The position numbers and the translations under genes are program-made. From UA16 sp002292325 (GTDB taxonomy: Bacteria; Bacteroidota; Bacteroidia; Flavobacteriales_D; Sanyastnellaceae), in contig CALSRC010000001.1 of the NCBI GenBank assembly GCA_943788645.1, forward strand, positions 496,001 through 560,000: a DNA stretch of 64,000 nt. Direction: 5' to 3'. The first letter of the stretch is position 1, and every line of letters starts with the position of its first letter. Below the pieces are notes generated by a model that made no database searches, was not told the origin of the DNA, and was given only the letters and a program-made list of their open reading frames with translations. Positions 8,500 to 16,496 of this stretch are shown here, one piece after another.

Positions 8500-9819
8500 A
8501 TGAGTACAACAATGACAACGGAATACTTGCCGTATAAAGTAAAGGACATCAGCTTAGCTGAGTGGGGCCGAAAGGAAATTCGATTGGCCGAAGCAGAAAT
8601 GCCAGGACTTATGGCCTTGCGAGCGAAGTATGCAAACGAAAAACCATTGGCAGGATCTCGCGTTGCGGGCTGTCTGCACATGACCATTCAAACGGCTGTG
8701 CTCATTGAGACATTGGTGGATTTGGGGGCAGATGTGACCTGGTCTTCTTGCAATATCTTTTCTACACAAGATCACGCAGCTGCAGCCATTGCTGCGGCAG
8801 GCATTCCAGTCTATGCATGGAAGGGAATGACCGAAGAAGAGTTTGAGTGGTGCATCCGTCAGACGTTGTTCTTTGGAGCTGATCGCAAACCGTTGAACCT
8901 AATTTTGGATGACGGAGGGGATTTGACCAACATGGTTTTGGACGAATTCCCCGAGTTGGCCGATGGCATCAAGGGTTTGTCTGAAGAGACAACGACAGGC
9001 GTTCTCCGTTTGTACGATCGGATGAAGGCGGGAACACTTCCCATGCCAGCGATCAATGTCAACGACTCAGTGACGAAGTCGAAATTTGATAACAAATACG
9101 GCTGCCGTGAATCAGCTGTGGATGCGATTCGACGAGCGACGGACGTGATGATGGCAGGAAAGGTGGCTGTCGTAGCCGGATATGGAGACGTAGGCAAAGG
9201 CACAGCAGAATCGCTCCGGAATGCGGGATGCCGCGTAATGGTGACAGAAATCGACCCCATTTGCGCGTTGCAAGCGGCGATGGACGGATATGAAGTGAAG
9301 CGCATGTCCGATGCTGTGAAAGAAGCAGACATCGTTTGCACGGCAACAGGCAACAAGGACATCATTCGCGGAGAGCACTTTGAAGCCTTGAAAGACAAAG
9401 CGATTGTCTGTAACATCGGTCATTTCGATAACGAAATTGATGTGGCCTGGTTGAATAACAACCACGGAAGCACCAAGGATACGATCAAGCCGCAAGTGGA
9501 CTTGTACAATGTGAACGGCAACGATATCATTTTGCTGGCTGAAGGACGATTGGTCAACTTGGGTTGTGCGACAGGCCATCCAAGTTTCGTGATGTCGAAT
9601 TCTTTCACGAACCAAGTTTTGGCGCAGTTGGAGCTTTGGAACAATGCAGGGGCCTACAAGAATGAAGTGGTCACCTTGCCGAAGCATTTGGACGAGGAAG
9701 TAGCTCGTCTGCATTTGGATAAAATCAACGTGGAATTGGAGACGTTGACCCAAGATCAAGCCGATTACATTGGGGTTCCGGTGAACGGACCTTTCAAATC
9801 AGATTTGTACCGATACTGA
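8500..9819 (+). CDS. ahcY: Adenosylhomocysteinase
   Basis: Hydrolyses S-adenosylhomocysteine to adenosine and homocysteine, clearing the product of methyltransferases. 439 residues. Visible hallmarks are the substrate region AGCLHMTIQTAVLIETL, DDGGDLTNMV, the NAD-binding loop GYGDVGKGTAESLR, VCNIGHFDNEID, and the C-terminal PFKSDLYRY, where the last Lys and Tyr reach the partner subunit's NAD. It is the first gene of a plus-strand group with the exosortase gene eight bases downstream. Confidence 0.98.
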   Translation: MSTTMTTEYLPYKVKDISLAEWGRKEIRLAEAEMPGLMALRAKYANEKPLAGSRVAGCLHMTIQTAVLIETLVDLGADVTWSSCNIFSTQDHAAAAIAAAGIPVYAWKGMTEEEFEWCIRQTLFFGADRKPLNLILDDGGDLTNMVLDEFPELADGIKGLSEETTTGVLRLYDRMKAGTLPMPAINVNDSVTKSKFDNKYGCRESAVDAIRRATDVMMAGKVAVVAGYGDVGKGTAESLRNAGCRVMVTEIDPICALQAAMDGYEVKRMSDAVKEADIVCTATGNKDIIRGEHFEALKDKAIVCNIGHFDNEIDVAWLNNNHGSTKDTIKPQVDLYNVNGNDIILLAEGRLVNLGCATGHPSFVMSNSFTNQVLAQLELWNNAGAYKNEVVTLPKHLDEEVARLHLDKINVELETLTQDQADYIGVPVNGPFKSDLYRY

Positions 9820-9827
9820 TCCAACCC

Positions 9828-10409
9828 ATGCGTTGGATCCAAACATTGCGAGAATTCGTCCGGTCACAGCCGGACGTTTTCCGTTTTCTGGTGTTTGGTT
9901 TTGGCGGGTACATCGTCTGGCATCTTTCATATGAGGCGTATTTAAAACCCGCGACCTTGCTCGATGAGTACATCACGCAGAATTTGATTGTCGTTACGGA
10001 ATGGCTCATGGACTTCTTGGGCTACGATCCGCTGGCGTTTTTTCAGCAGAATGATGGTGTATTTCGTTACAGAGTCGGGATTCGAGGTGCGCAAGGTGTG
10101 ATGGTGGGCCCGTCATGTGATGGGGTGGTGCTCTTCGCCTTATTCGCCATTTTCATTCTCTCCTTTCCTGGTCGGTGGCTCCGAAAACTTTGGTTTATCC
10201 CACTGGGCATCGCAGCGATCCATGCGGCGAATATTCTGCGGATTGTGAGCTTGTTGTTTATTCAGCTGTACTTCGGTGAAGAAGCCTTGAAATTTAATCA
10301 CGACTACACCTTCACCGTGTTTGTGTACAGCATCATTTTTGCCCTTTGGTACGGGTACACGGCAGGAGCAGGTATTCGGAGGGGCAAAGAACAATCAAAA
10401 GCACCATGA
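9828..10409 (+). CDS. Exosortase/archaeosortase-family transpeptidase
   Basis: Polytopic inner-membrane cysteine transpeptidase thought to cut C-terminal sorting signals and transfer the protein to a surface acceptor. 193 residues with several TM segments. The family's catalytic trio is visible: Cys97 in GPSCDGVVLF, Arg138 in AANILRIVSL and His158 in KFNHDYTF. It is followed, with an ATGA overlap, by a membrane protein that looks like a dedicated partner. It could belong to one of the Bacteroidota subfamilies (XrtX or XrtF type), but I cannot decide which. I saw no obvious substrate with a matching C-terminal signal in this window. Confidence 0.88.
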   Translation: MRWIQTLREFVRSQPDVFRFLVFGFGGYIVWHLSYEAYLKPATLLDEYITQNLIVVTEWLMDFLGYDPLAFFQQNDGVFRYRVGIRGAQGVMVGPSCDGVVLFALFAIFILSFPGRWLRKLWFIPLGIAAIHAANILRIVSLLFIQLYFGEEALKFNHDYTFTVFVYSIIFALWYGYTAGAGIRRGKEQSKAP

Positions 10410-10975
10410 GCGCTCTCGCTTATAAACCCATTCTGCCTCGAAAGCGGCCGCTGTGGTTGTTGGTTTTGGGTGTGATGCTCTTCTTCGGATTCCATCAAGA
10501 GCGTGCAAAAATTCAATTGAATCACTACATCGACGTGATGCAAAAAAACCCGGAATTGCAGGAAATGTCGGAAGGTTCCCGTGCGACGTGGTGGGCGGCT
10601 CATCCGCAACCCAAGCGCATACATTATTACGTCATGGAATCTACTTGGGGTGGGTTTCATCGGCATTCCATAGGGGAGTTGATCTGGATGAAGTGGGCGT
10701 TGAGCGCCGTCATCCTCCTGGTGTTCTTTGGCCTCGATGCGCTCTTTTTGCGCACGACGGGTCACTTTGAACGGTGGCCATGGCTCATCGTGATGTACGG
10801 GCTGGCGGGTGCCATCATGGTGGTGTTTATTGTGCTCGTCCCCGGGAAATCAGGCTACAGTGTGGCGCATGAATTTTTGGCTTTTCTGCAATCACCGCTT
10901 CCATCGCTGTTGATTGTGTTGGTGCCTTCGTTGCTCGAGCGCATGCGGCCGCCATCGACTCCGCTTAGGGATTGA
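10406..10975 (+). CDS. Putative exosortase-associated membrane protein
   Basis: 189-residue protein with about four TM segments (one near the N-terminus, three in the second half) and a periplasmic stretch of about 65 residues rich in aromatic and charged residues (HYIDVMQKNP, ATWWAAHPQPKRIHYYVME). The start ATG overlaps the exosortase stop codon (ATGA), which fixes the start and argues for translational coupling. Small membrane partners are described for Bacteroidota exosortases; this position and topology fit, but I recognise no specific domain. Its 3' end overlaps the convergent Rieske-like gene by 11 bases. Confidence 0.7.
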   Translation: MSALAYKPILPRKRPLWLLVLGVMLFFGFHQERAKIQLNHYIDVMQKNPELQEMSEGSRATWWAAHPQPKRIHYYVMESTWGGFHRHSIGELIWMKWALSAVILLVFFGLDALFLRTTGHFERWPWLIVMYGLAGAIMVVFIVLVPGKSGYSVAHEFLAFLQSPLPSLLIVLVPSLLERMRPPSTPLRD

Positions 10976-11399
10976 ATACGGTCAATATGGGATCATTCCA
11001 CTGCGTGGCATAGCGGTGCAGGGGATAAACAGCATCTCCAGAGATCACCGAACCATCGATAATGAGCCACTCGGAATTGCTGCAAGGATCCGTGATGATC
11101 AATCCGTCCTCGCTCACTTCAACTTGGCAGCCCTCGGGAATGTCCGTGGTTGCGTGCCGATCTAAAGCCACGAACTGGTCCAGCGTGTACCTGTACAAGA
11201 TGATGCCTTTGGAACCTCCAGTGACCGTGACGTGTCCGCTCGGCACCGTGAGATTGATGTAGGCCGGAAGGTTGACGTTGACGGAAAAATCTACGGGCAC
11301 ATAGGGAATGAACTGTTCAGGGTCATTGCACCTTGATTGCGTTAAGAATGCAGTGAGCAGCACGAACATGACCCCGTAAAATCCATTTGGGCGTTTCAT
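10965..11399 (-). CDS. Exported Rieske-fold protein lacking a full cluster site
   Basis: 144 residues with an N-terminal hydrophobic export segment. The body resembles a Rieske [2Fe-2S] domain: GIILYRYTLDQFVALDRHAT at the first ligand loop, DPCSNSEWLIIDGSVISG at the second, then the family's PLHRY and a closing strand. A functional site needs C-x-H and C-x-x-H. Here the first is Asp80-Arg81-His82 and the second is Cys106-Ser-Asn-Ser109, so two of four ligands are missing. It is therefore unlikely to bind a normal cluster. The start overlaps the tsaB stop (ATGA). The fold is inferred from spacing and pattern, not from a search. Confidence 0.6.
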   Translation of the reverse strand: MKRPNGFYGVMFVLLTAFLTQSRCNDPEQFIPYVPVDFSVNVNLPAYINLTVPSGHVTVTGGSKGIILYRYTLDQFVALDRHATTDIPEGCQVEVSEDGLIITDPCSNSEWLIIDGSVISGDAVYPLHRYATQWNDPILTVFNP

Positions 11400-12124
11400 G
11401 CTTTTTGGGACTTACGGAGACCCAGCGGGTCCTTTGGGGTTCCTGCAATGAACTCTTTCAGGTAGCGAGGCGTGAAATACGCGACATCTTCAAATTGCTG
11501 TGCTTCATAAGCTGCCATCGCAGGGAGAAGCATGTACTTGGCTTGCGGATGATCGGGAATGAATTTCCAGTGATCCGCTTGACCTGATAGCAAGCGTTCA
11601 GTTTTCAAAGCTGCATCGCCGATGATGCAAGCGTTTGACGTCGACGTTTCAGGAAACAATGCTCTCAACGGTTGATTGGCATCCAGGATCAAGGCGCGGG
11701 TTTCGTCCAGGGGTTCCCATATTTGATTCGTTCGTCGGAATGACTGGGTATAGACCTCATCTCGCCGGGCGTCCATGACGGAGACTGCGGAAGTCACTTC
11801 AATAGGACAGGCGTAAGACTGGATTTCGAGGCTATTGATGGCAATGAGAGGAATGTTACGGGCGTGGCAAATGCCTTTGGCGGTTGAGACACCGATTCGA
11901 AGGCCTGTGTAGCTCCCAGGACCTGCGCATGTGGCGACGGCATCCAATTCGTCAATCTTCCGATTTGTTTGTTGGAATGCGCGATCAATCATCGGCAAGA
12001 GCTCTGAGGCATGGACGTAATGATCTTGAAGAGCTTGATCTGAATGGAGCAGTCGGTTTCCTTCAAACAAGGCCACGGAGCAAGAAAGGGTCGAAGTTTC
12101 TATGCCGAGGATGAGCGGTGTCAT
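11396..12124 (-). CDS. tsaB: tRNA threonylcarbamoyladenosine biosynthesis protein TsaB
   Basis: Partner of TsaD in making t6A37 on ANN-decoding tRNAs. 242 residues with an ASKHA-type fold: N-terminal ILGIETSTLSCSVALFEG and the hallmark GPGSYTGLRIG at residues 68-78, followed by STAKGICHARNIPLIAINSL. The start overlaps the stop of the upstream efflux adaptor gene (ATGA), so an essential tRNA-modification gene is translated downstream of an efflux operon. Confidence 0.95.
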   Translation of the reverse strand: MTPLILGIETSTLSCSVALFEGNRLLHSDQALQDHYVHASELLPMIDRAFQQTNRKIDELDAVATCAGPGSYTGLRIGVSTAKGICHARNIPLIAINSLEIQSYACPIEVTSAVSVMDARRDEVYTQSFRRTNQIWEPLDETRALILDANQPLRALFPETSTSNACIIGDAALKTERLLSGQADHWKFIPDHPQAKYMLLPAMAAYEAQQFEDVAYFTPRYLKEFIAGTPKDPLGLRKSQKA

Positions 12125-13425
12125 TCGTTTGCTGATTCGTTTTCATCCCCTTCTTCAAGAACTTCTATCTCAACCGTATCACCGTTGACCAGGGTGCGTG
12201 AAATGCTTTGGTATGGCCCGGTAATGACTCGATCACCTTCAGAAAGACCGGTCAATATTTCAATGTATCGGTTGTCTTGGATACCGGTTGTGACCACGTG
12301 CCATTCTGCGATGTCACCTTCGGAAAGAACAAAAACGCCCAATTCGTTTTCATCGTCCATTCCATCTTCGGTTTCTCGGGTGGTAACGGATTGAATGGGG
12401 ATGGACAAGGCTCCTTTGGCTTCTCGGGTGAGGACATCGACCTTGGCACTCATTCCCGGACGAAAAGGAGACAGCGTCTCAGTTTCATTTTCAAGCAAGC
12501 CCGCATAGCTTTCCGGCAGCAATCTGACTTTGACCGAAAAGTTGGTCACTTGGTCCATGGCAAATCCGTTGAGCCCCGCATTCAAGGCGGTATTTCCTAT
12601 TTCGGTTACCAGGCCTGTGAACGTTTGATCGAGGTAAGCATCCACTTCCACTTCGGCTGCATCGCCCATGCCGACGCGAACGATGTCGCTTTCATTGACT
12701 TCAACGTCAACTTCCATAATGGACAAGTCGGAGACTTTCATGACCACTTCCCCTGCAGTAAATCCATTGCCCTGAACGCTTTCACCGCTTTCCTTGACCA
12801 AAGCAGTCACCGTTCCGGATTGAGGTGCCGTAAGCGTCGTCCGACTGAGATTATCGCGGGCTTCTTGAACGGAAGCCTCGGCACTGGAAATGGCGAATTC
12901 AGCGCTACGTATCGTCTCCCCTGCAGCCGTGAGTGTTGCTTCGGCACTTCGGAAATTGGCTTCGCCCGTGTCATAATCAGCTTGGGAAAGAATGCGATCC
13001 TTGAAAAGTTGCTGGGTTCGTTCCCATCCTTTTTGAGCGGCAAAAAACTGCGCGTCAGCTTGTGCATGTTGAGCTTTGGCCGAGGCCAGGTTGGAACGAG
13101 CACTGTTGGCAGCAGCTTGAGCGCGGTTCAAAGCTGCCTCATACAAGTCGGGGTTTATTTGCACGAGCAAGTCGCCTTTCTGGACACGATCGCCTTCCTT
13201 AACGGGAAGGTTAATAATTTGCCCGCTGACTTCTGCCGTGATGTTGACCTCTGTTTCCGGTTGAATTTTTCCCGATGCTGATACGCGTTCGATGATGGTT
13301 CGAACCTGTACCTCCTCAATTTGGACGAGTTCCGCCGATTCTTTGCCACCAAACCATTTTGCGGCGAACAAAAGCGCTACGACGGTCAGTCCGGTGATGA
13401 TCCAAAATTTCTTGGTGAGTTTCAT
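12121..13425 (-). CDS. Efflux periplasmic adaptor (HlyD/MacA type)
   Basis: Membrane-fusion protein linking an inner-membrane pump to a TolC duct. 434 residues: N-terminal signal anchor (residues about 8-23), lipoyl half-motif VSGQIINLPVKEGDRVQKGD, a long Ala/Gln-rich coiled hairpin (about residues 95-200), the second lipoyl half ending TTLTAPQSGTVTALV, beta-barrel, and a membrane-proximal domain with LSEGDRVITGPYQSI. The acidic C-terminal tail is short. A tolC-like gene lies just upstream on the same strand with a 9-base gap. No permease gene follows (tsaB comes next), so the pump partner is elsewhere. Confidence 0.93.
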   Translation of the reverse strand: MKLTKKFWIITGLTVVALLFAAKWFGGKESAELVQIEEVQVRTIIERVSASGKIQPETEVNITAEVSGQIINLPVKEGDRVQKGDLLVQINPDLYEAALNRAQAAANSARSNLASAKAQHAQADAQFFAAQKGWERTQQLFKDRILSQADYDTGEANFRSAEATLTAAGETIRSAEFAISSAEASVQEARDNLSRTTLTAPQSGTVTALVKESGESVQGNGFTAGEVVMKVSDLSIMEVDVEVNESDIVRVGMGDAAEVEVDAYLDQTFTGLVTEIGNTALNAGLNGFAMDQVTNFSVKVRLLPESYAGLLENETETLSPFRPGMSAKVDVLTREAKGALSIPIQSVTTRETEDGMDDENELGVFVLSEGDIAEWHVVTTGIQDNRYIEILTGLSEGDRVITGPYQSISRTLVNGDTVEIEVLEEGDENESANE

Positions 13426-13434
13426 GCGGGTTGT

Positions 13435-14910
13435 TTAACGGAAGGTAATAGCCTTGCCCATGTAAAAATCAAGGATCCGACTTTTGAAGGCCAAATCATA
13501 TTTTGCTCTAAGAGCATTGACGCGTGCATTGTCAAATAAAGTTCTGGCATCGGCATAATCAATCGCGGTCGCGGCACCCGCCTCGTAACGCTTCTCAGTA
13601 TTTAGAAAGGCCCGCTCGGCAGCCGTTAAGGCTGACTCTTGGGCAACTGCATTTTGCGAAGCTGCTCGGGCGTCTGCCCAGGCAGATTCAATGCTCGTTG
13701 TGAGCGTTTGCCGGGTCTGCTCTAATTGGTATTGGGCACGCAAGGCGTTGACTTCTGCTTGCTCAATGGATGACTTCACGCTGAAGTTGTTGAACAATGG
13801 GACACTCATTGAGAAAAACACACTCTGGTTGAAATTCCGATTGAGTTGATCGGAGAAAGGTGTGGTAATGAATTCGAATACTTCTTGCTGTGCAACCAGA
13901 TCGTACGCCGTCGAATCGTCCACGACAAGTGAGCCCAGCACGAATTCTTCGACAGTGGGGTCACCGTCTATGGTCCTGGATGCTCCGGAATACCCTGTTC
14001 CGATGTTGTAGCTTGCAAACAAGCGGGGATAGCGTCCGGTTTTGGCGACGTCCAATCCAATATGTGCATCTTCAACCTGCAATTCTGCTTGGCGAATTTC
14101 CGGGAACGAGCCCATGGCGTAGGCGACTGCAGCAGCAGGTGAAGCCGGGAGATTGGCCCGCTCTAAGTCTTCATCAGATGGTCGAATCAATTGGAAATCT
14201 TCCGCTTCTGAGGCGGGCAATTGAAGCAATTGGACCAAATTGAGTTTGGCGAGTCCAAGGGCGTTGAAGGTGGAGACGATGTTGGCTTCGTCGGCAGCCA
14301 GTTGAGCCTCTACATCGTACAAATCAAATTCAGCAGCAGCTCCTGCCGCTACCATGCTGCGCATGCGATCGACCTGGCGAGCAGTCGCTTGTCGGTTGTA
14401 TTCAGCGACCCGCACAAACTCCTCCTGGAACAGAACGTTCAAGAATGCACCAGCAATGGTCAGAACGACGTTGTTTTCGGCGATTTCTTTAGCAGCTGCA
14501 GCGGACTGTTCGGCGAGCAAAGCGCGCCGCAAATTGAGGTGATTTTGAAAACCATTGAATAAAACGATTCCAGTCGAAAGGCCGAAGCTATTGGATCGAA
14601 TAGCCGATGATTCCACAAATTGGTTTGTGAAGGGATCAATGGTTCGGCCGAAGTTGTATCCATGCGACATGTTGCCGTTGAGGTTTGGAAGAAAAGCTCC
14701 ACGGGCTGATTGTGTCCCAATCGTGGCGCTGGTTTCACCCAATTCGCCGAGTTTGATCTGGAGGTTGTGTTCGAAGGCATGGTCCAGGCAACTTTGGAGG
14801 CTCCATGCTTGCTGCTGAGCGCAAACGGTTTTAGTTTCTCCCAGACTCAAAAAGACGCAGGCGAGCAGGAGTGACAAACGGACAGGAAGGGTGGCATTCA
14901 ATTCGGGCAT
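13435..14910 (-). CDS. TolC-family outer membrane protein
   Basis: About 491 residues, second TolC-type duct of the window. A signal peptide ending near ETKTVCAQ is followed by two OEP repeats (SLQSCLDHAFEHNLQIKLG in the first; SFPEIRQAELQVEDAHIGLD and RYEAGAATAIDYADARTLFD in the second). I use the ATG at 14910; the longer frame would need a TTG that falls inside a -7 box. It heads an operon with the MacA-like adaptor, tsaB and the Rieske-like gene. Confidence 0.93.
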   Translation of the reverse strand: MPELNATLPVRLSLLLACVFLSLGETKTVCAQQQAWSLQSCLDHAFEHNLQIKLGELGETSATIGTQSARGAFLPNLNGNMSHGYNFGRTIDPFTNQFVESSAIRSNSFGLSTGIVLFNGFQNHLNLRRALLAEQSAAAAKEIAENNVVLTIAGAFLNVLFQEEFVRVAEYNRQATARQVDRMRSMVAAGAAAEFDLYDVEAQLAADEANIVSTFNALGLAKLNLVQLLQLPASEAEDFQLIRPSDEDLERANLPASPAAAVAYAMGSFPEIRQAELQVEDAHIGLDVAKTGRYPRLFASYNIGTGYSGASRTIDGDPTVEEFVLGSLVVDDSTAYDLVAQQEVFEFITTPFSDQLNRNFNQSVFFSMSVPLFNNFSVKSSIEQAEVNALRAQYQLEQTRQTLTTSIESAWADARAASQNAVAQESALTAAERAFLNTEKRYEAGAATAIDYADARTLFDNARVNALRAKYDLAFKSRILDFYMGKAITFR

Positions 14911-14913
14911 GCA

Positions 14914-14921
14914 CAAAATTA
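14914..14921 (-). promoter_or_regulatory. -7 promoter box of the TolC/adaptor operon
   Basis: Reads TAATTTTG on the minus strand, a full TAnnTTTG match, ending three bases before the ATG at 14910. No TTTG at the -33 distance. It would give a leaderless or nearly leaderless transcript. Confidence 0.45.
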
Positions 14922-14950
14922 ACGCAATGCTTCTGTTCCTGAACGATTTA

Positions 14951-15691
14951 TCAGTAATTGGTAACCCGGATGGAAATTCTTCGGTTGGCGTCGACCTCTT
15001 CGGGAGTTTTTGGTGAGGGGTAAAGTAACGCGTTCAATTCACGTGCTTCGACGGTAAGGCGTCTGGAGGCCACTCCTGAGCTGACAAGGTATTCGAAGAC
15101 AGCACGGGCGCGGTCCCGGCTGAAACGCTCGCTCGCTTTCAGGCTTTGATCTGTGCCTTCATACCCTATGATTGCAAGTGCCAAGGTGGGGTTGACATGG
15201 ATGAATTCGAGCAAAGCTTCCAAAGCGGGCACCGAGGTAAAATATAAGTCTTGGGTGCCGGGCATGAATTCTATCGCAGGGAGTGAGGTTTCCAAACCCA
15301 CTTCCAAGGGTTGCAGTTGAACGGTGTCATGTGCGACTGTTGGGTCAGCAAAAATGAAATCGGCAAAAAGCATGTAGGTGGGTTCAACACAAATCCGACT
15401 GTACCTGCGGTAAGGCTCTAGCCTGAGTAGGGTATCCTTGTTGACCTGTAATTTGATCGGTTTACGGGGGTTGATGCCCTCGACCGTCAATTCCACGCGC
15501 AGTAGGGCGTTGGTGGAGTGGTCAGCCACAGTCCATGTTTGTTCGACAGGATCTTCTGTGATGCTAGCACCGTCGAGCCAAGGGCTTCTTTCGACAACAA
15601 ATTGAGCGTGGAACTCTTCGGTTGCGGCGCAACCTAGCGCGATGAAGAGGATGATCCGAATGAGGTTGGTATCGCGCAGCAAGGGGATCAA
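14951..15691 (-). CDS. OmpA-family C-terminal domain protein
   Basis: 246 residues with an N-terminal signal segment (IRIILFIALGCAA) and a C-terminal OmpA-like peptidoglycan-binding domain: YFTSVPALEALLEFIHVNPTL, IIGYEGTDQSLKASERFSRDRA, and the closing VDANRRISIRVTNY with the family's NRR. The middle 100 residues are beta-rich and not recognised. It probably tethers an envelope protein or complex to peptidoglycan. It lies between the small CxxC protein and the TolC operon on the same strand. Confidence 0.82.
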   Translation of the reverse strand: MIPLLRDTNLIRIILFIALGCAATEEFHAQFVVERSPWLDGASITEDPVEQTWTVADHSTNALLRVELTVEGINPRKPIKLQVNKDTLLRLEPYRRYSRICVEPTYMLFADFIFADPTVAHDTVQLQPLEVGLETSLPAIEFMPGTQDLYFTSVPALEALLEFIHVNPTLALAIIGYEGTDQSLKASERFSRDRARAVFEYLVSSGVASRRLTVEARELNALLYPSPKTPEEVDANRRISIRVTNY

Positions 15692-15700
15692 TTTCTTCGG

Positions 15701-15931
15701 TTAAGTGCTAGCTTTTTGCTTCCTATAAATTACGAAGAAAAGTGCAGATAACAAAATGTACGGAACGGCCATGAGATACAAAATCCCACGGTTTAATCCT
15801 GCACCAAGCCCACCATCTTCAGCGCTGTCTTCGGCCACGGCTCTGCACATCACACATTGACCCCACGCATCATGTGCCCAAAAGAGCAGGCCCAAAAGCA
15901 CGAATATGGAAATAAATTGCCGGTAGCGCAT
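15701..15931 (-). CDS. Small membrane protein with exported CVMC motif, oxidase cluster
   Basis: 76 residues. A hydrophobic N-terminal segment ends in AWGQ, then CVMCRAVAEDSAEDGG and a second TM helix (GILYLMAVPYILLSALFFVIYR) with a short basic tail. The CxxC sits on the outer face just after the likely signal or first TM. Similar small proteins are found next to cytochrome oxidase assembly genes in Bacteroidota, and here it follows DUF420 and SCO. A role in copper or thiol handling during oxidase assembly is only a guess. I recognise no named family. Confidence 0.75.
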   Translation of the reverse strand: MRYRQFISIFVLLGLLFWAHDAWGQCVMCRAVAEDSAEDGGLGAGLNRGILYLMAVPYILLSALFFVIYRKQKAST

Positions 15932-15950
15932 GGAATTCTCATTAACAGAT

Positions 15951-16493
15951 TCAGTGGGGATAATAAGGCGAAATCATCCAATATACGATGACTCCTGTGG
16001 CAGTGACGTACAACCAAATGGGCCAGGTAATTCGCGCTAGTTTTCGGTGCTTCTCAACTTGCATACCCAATCCTCGGACGTAAGTGAAGAGCACCAATGG
16101 AATGATACCCGTAGACAAGATGATGTGCGAAATCAGGATGAACAAGTAGACCGTGCGGATTCCTCCTTCTCCGCCAAATTTCGTTGATTCTGTTGTCAAA
16201 TGGAATGCGACATAGCTCAGTAAGAACAGTACGCTCAGTGCCAATGCTGACGTCGTAAATGCACGATGTACTCGGATGTTCTTGTTTTTGATGGCGATGA
16301 AAGCAGCGATTAAGCAACAGAATGCTGTGCCGTTAAAAAGGGCATTCAACTTGGGAAGTACATACAATGACGCTCGTGTCTCTTCTGAGAGGCTTTCCAC
16401 GGGGGGAATCAGAAACAGCAGTGCAACGGCAATTGGAATTACCACAGCCATTGTCCAAATGAAGCGCCTTACATTACGTTCGTTGTTCATCAT
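15951..16493 (-). CDS. DUF420 membrane protein
   Basis: 180 residues with about five TM helices and conserved intramembrane histidines (RVHRAFTTSALALS, SYVAFHLT, LISHIILSTGIIPLVL, KHRKLARITWPIWLYV). This matches DUF420 (CtaM-like), needed for caa3/aa3-type oxidase activity in Gram-positives and usually found in oxidase clusters. It sits three bases downstream of the SCO gene in the same direction. Its exact molecular job is not settled in the literature I know. Confidence 0.9.
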   Translation of the reverse strand: MMNNERNVRRFIWTMAVVIPIAVALLFLIPPVESLSEETRASLYVLPKLNALFNGTAFCCLIAAFIAIKNKNIRVHRAFTTSALALSVLFLLSYVAFHLTTESTKFGGEGGIRTVYLFILISHIILSTGIIPLVLFTYVRGLGMQVEKHRKLARITWPIWLYVTATGVIVYWMISPYYPH

Positions 16494-16496
16494 GTT

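Noticed and set aside
12208..13281. 357-codon plus-strand open frame
   Set aside because: Antisense to the HlyD/MacA-type adaptor, which has strong motif support.
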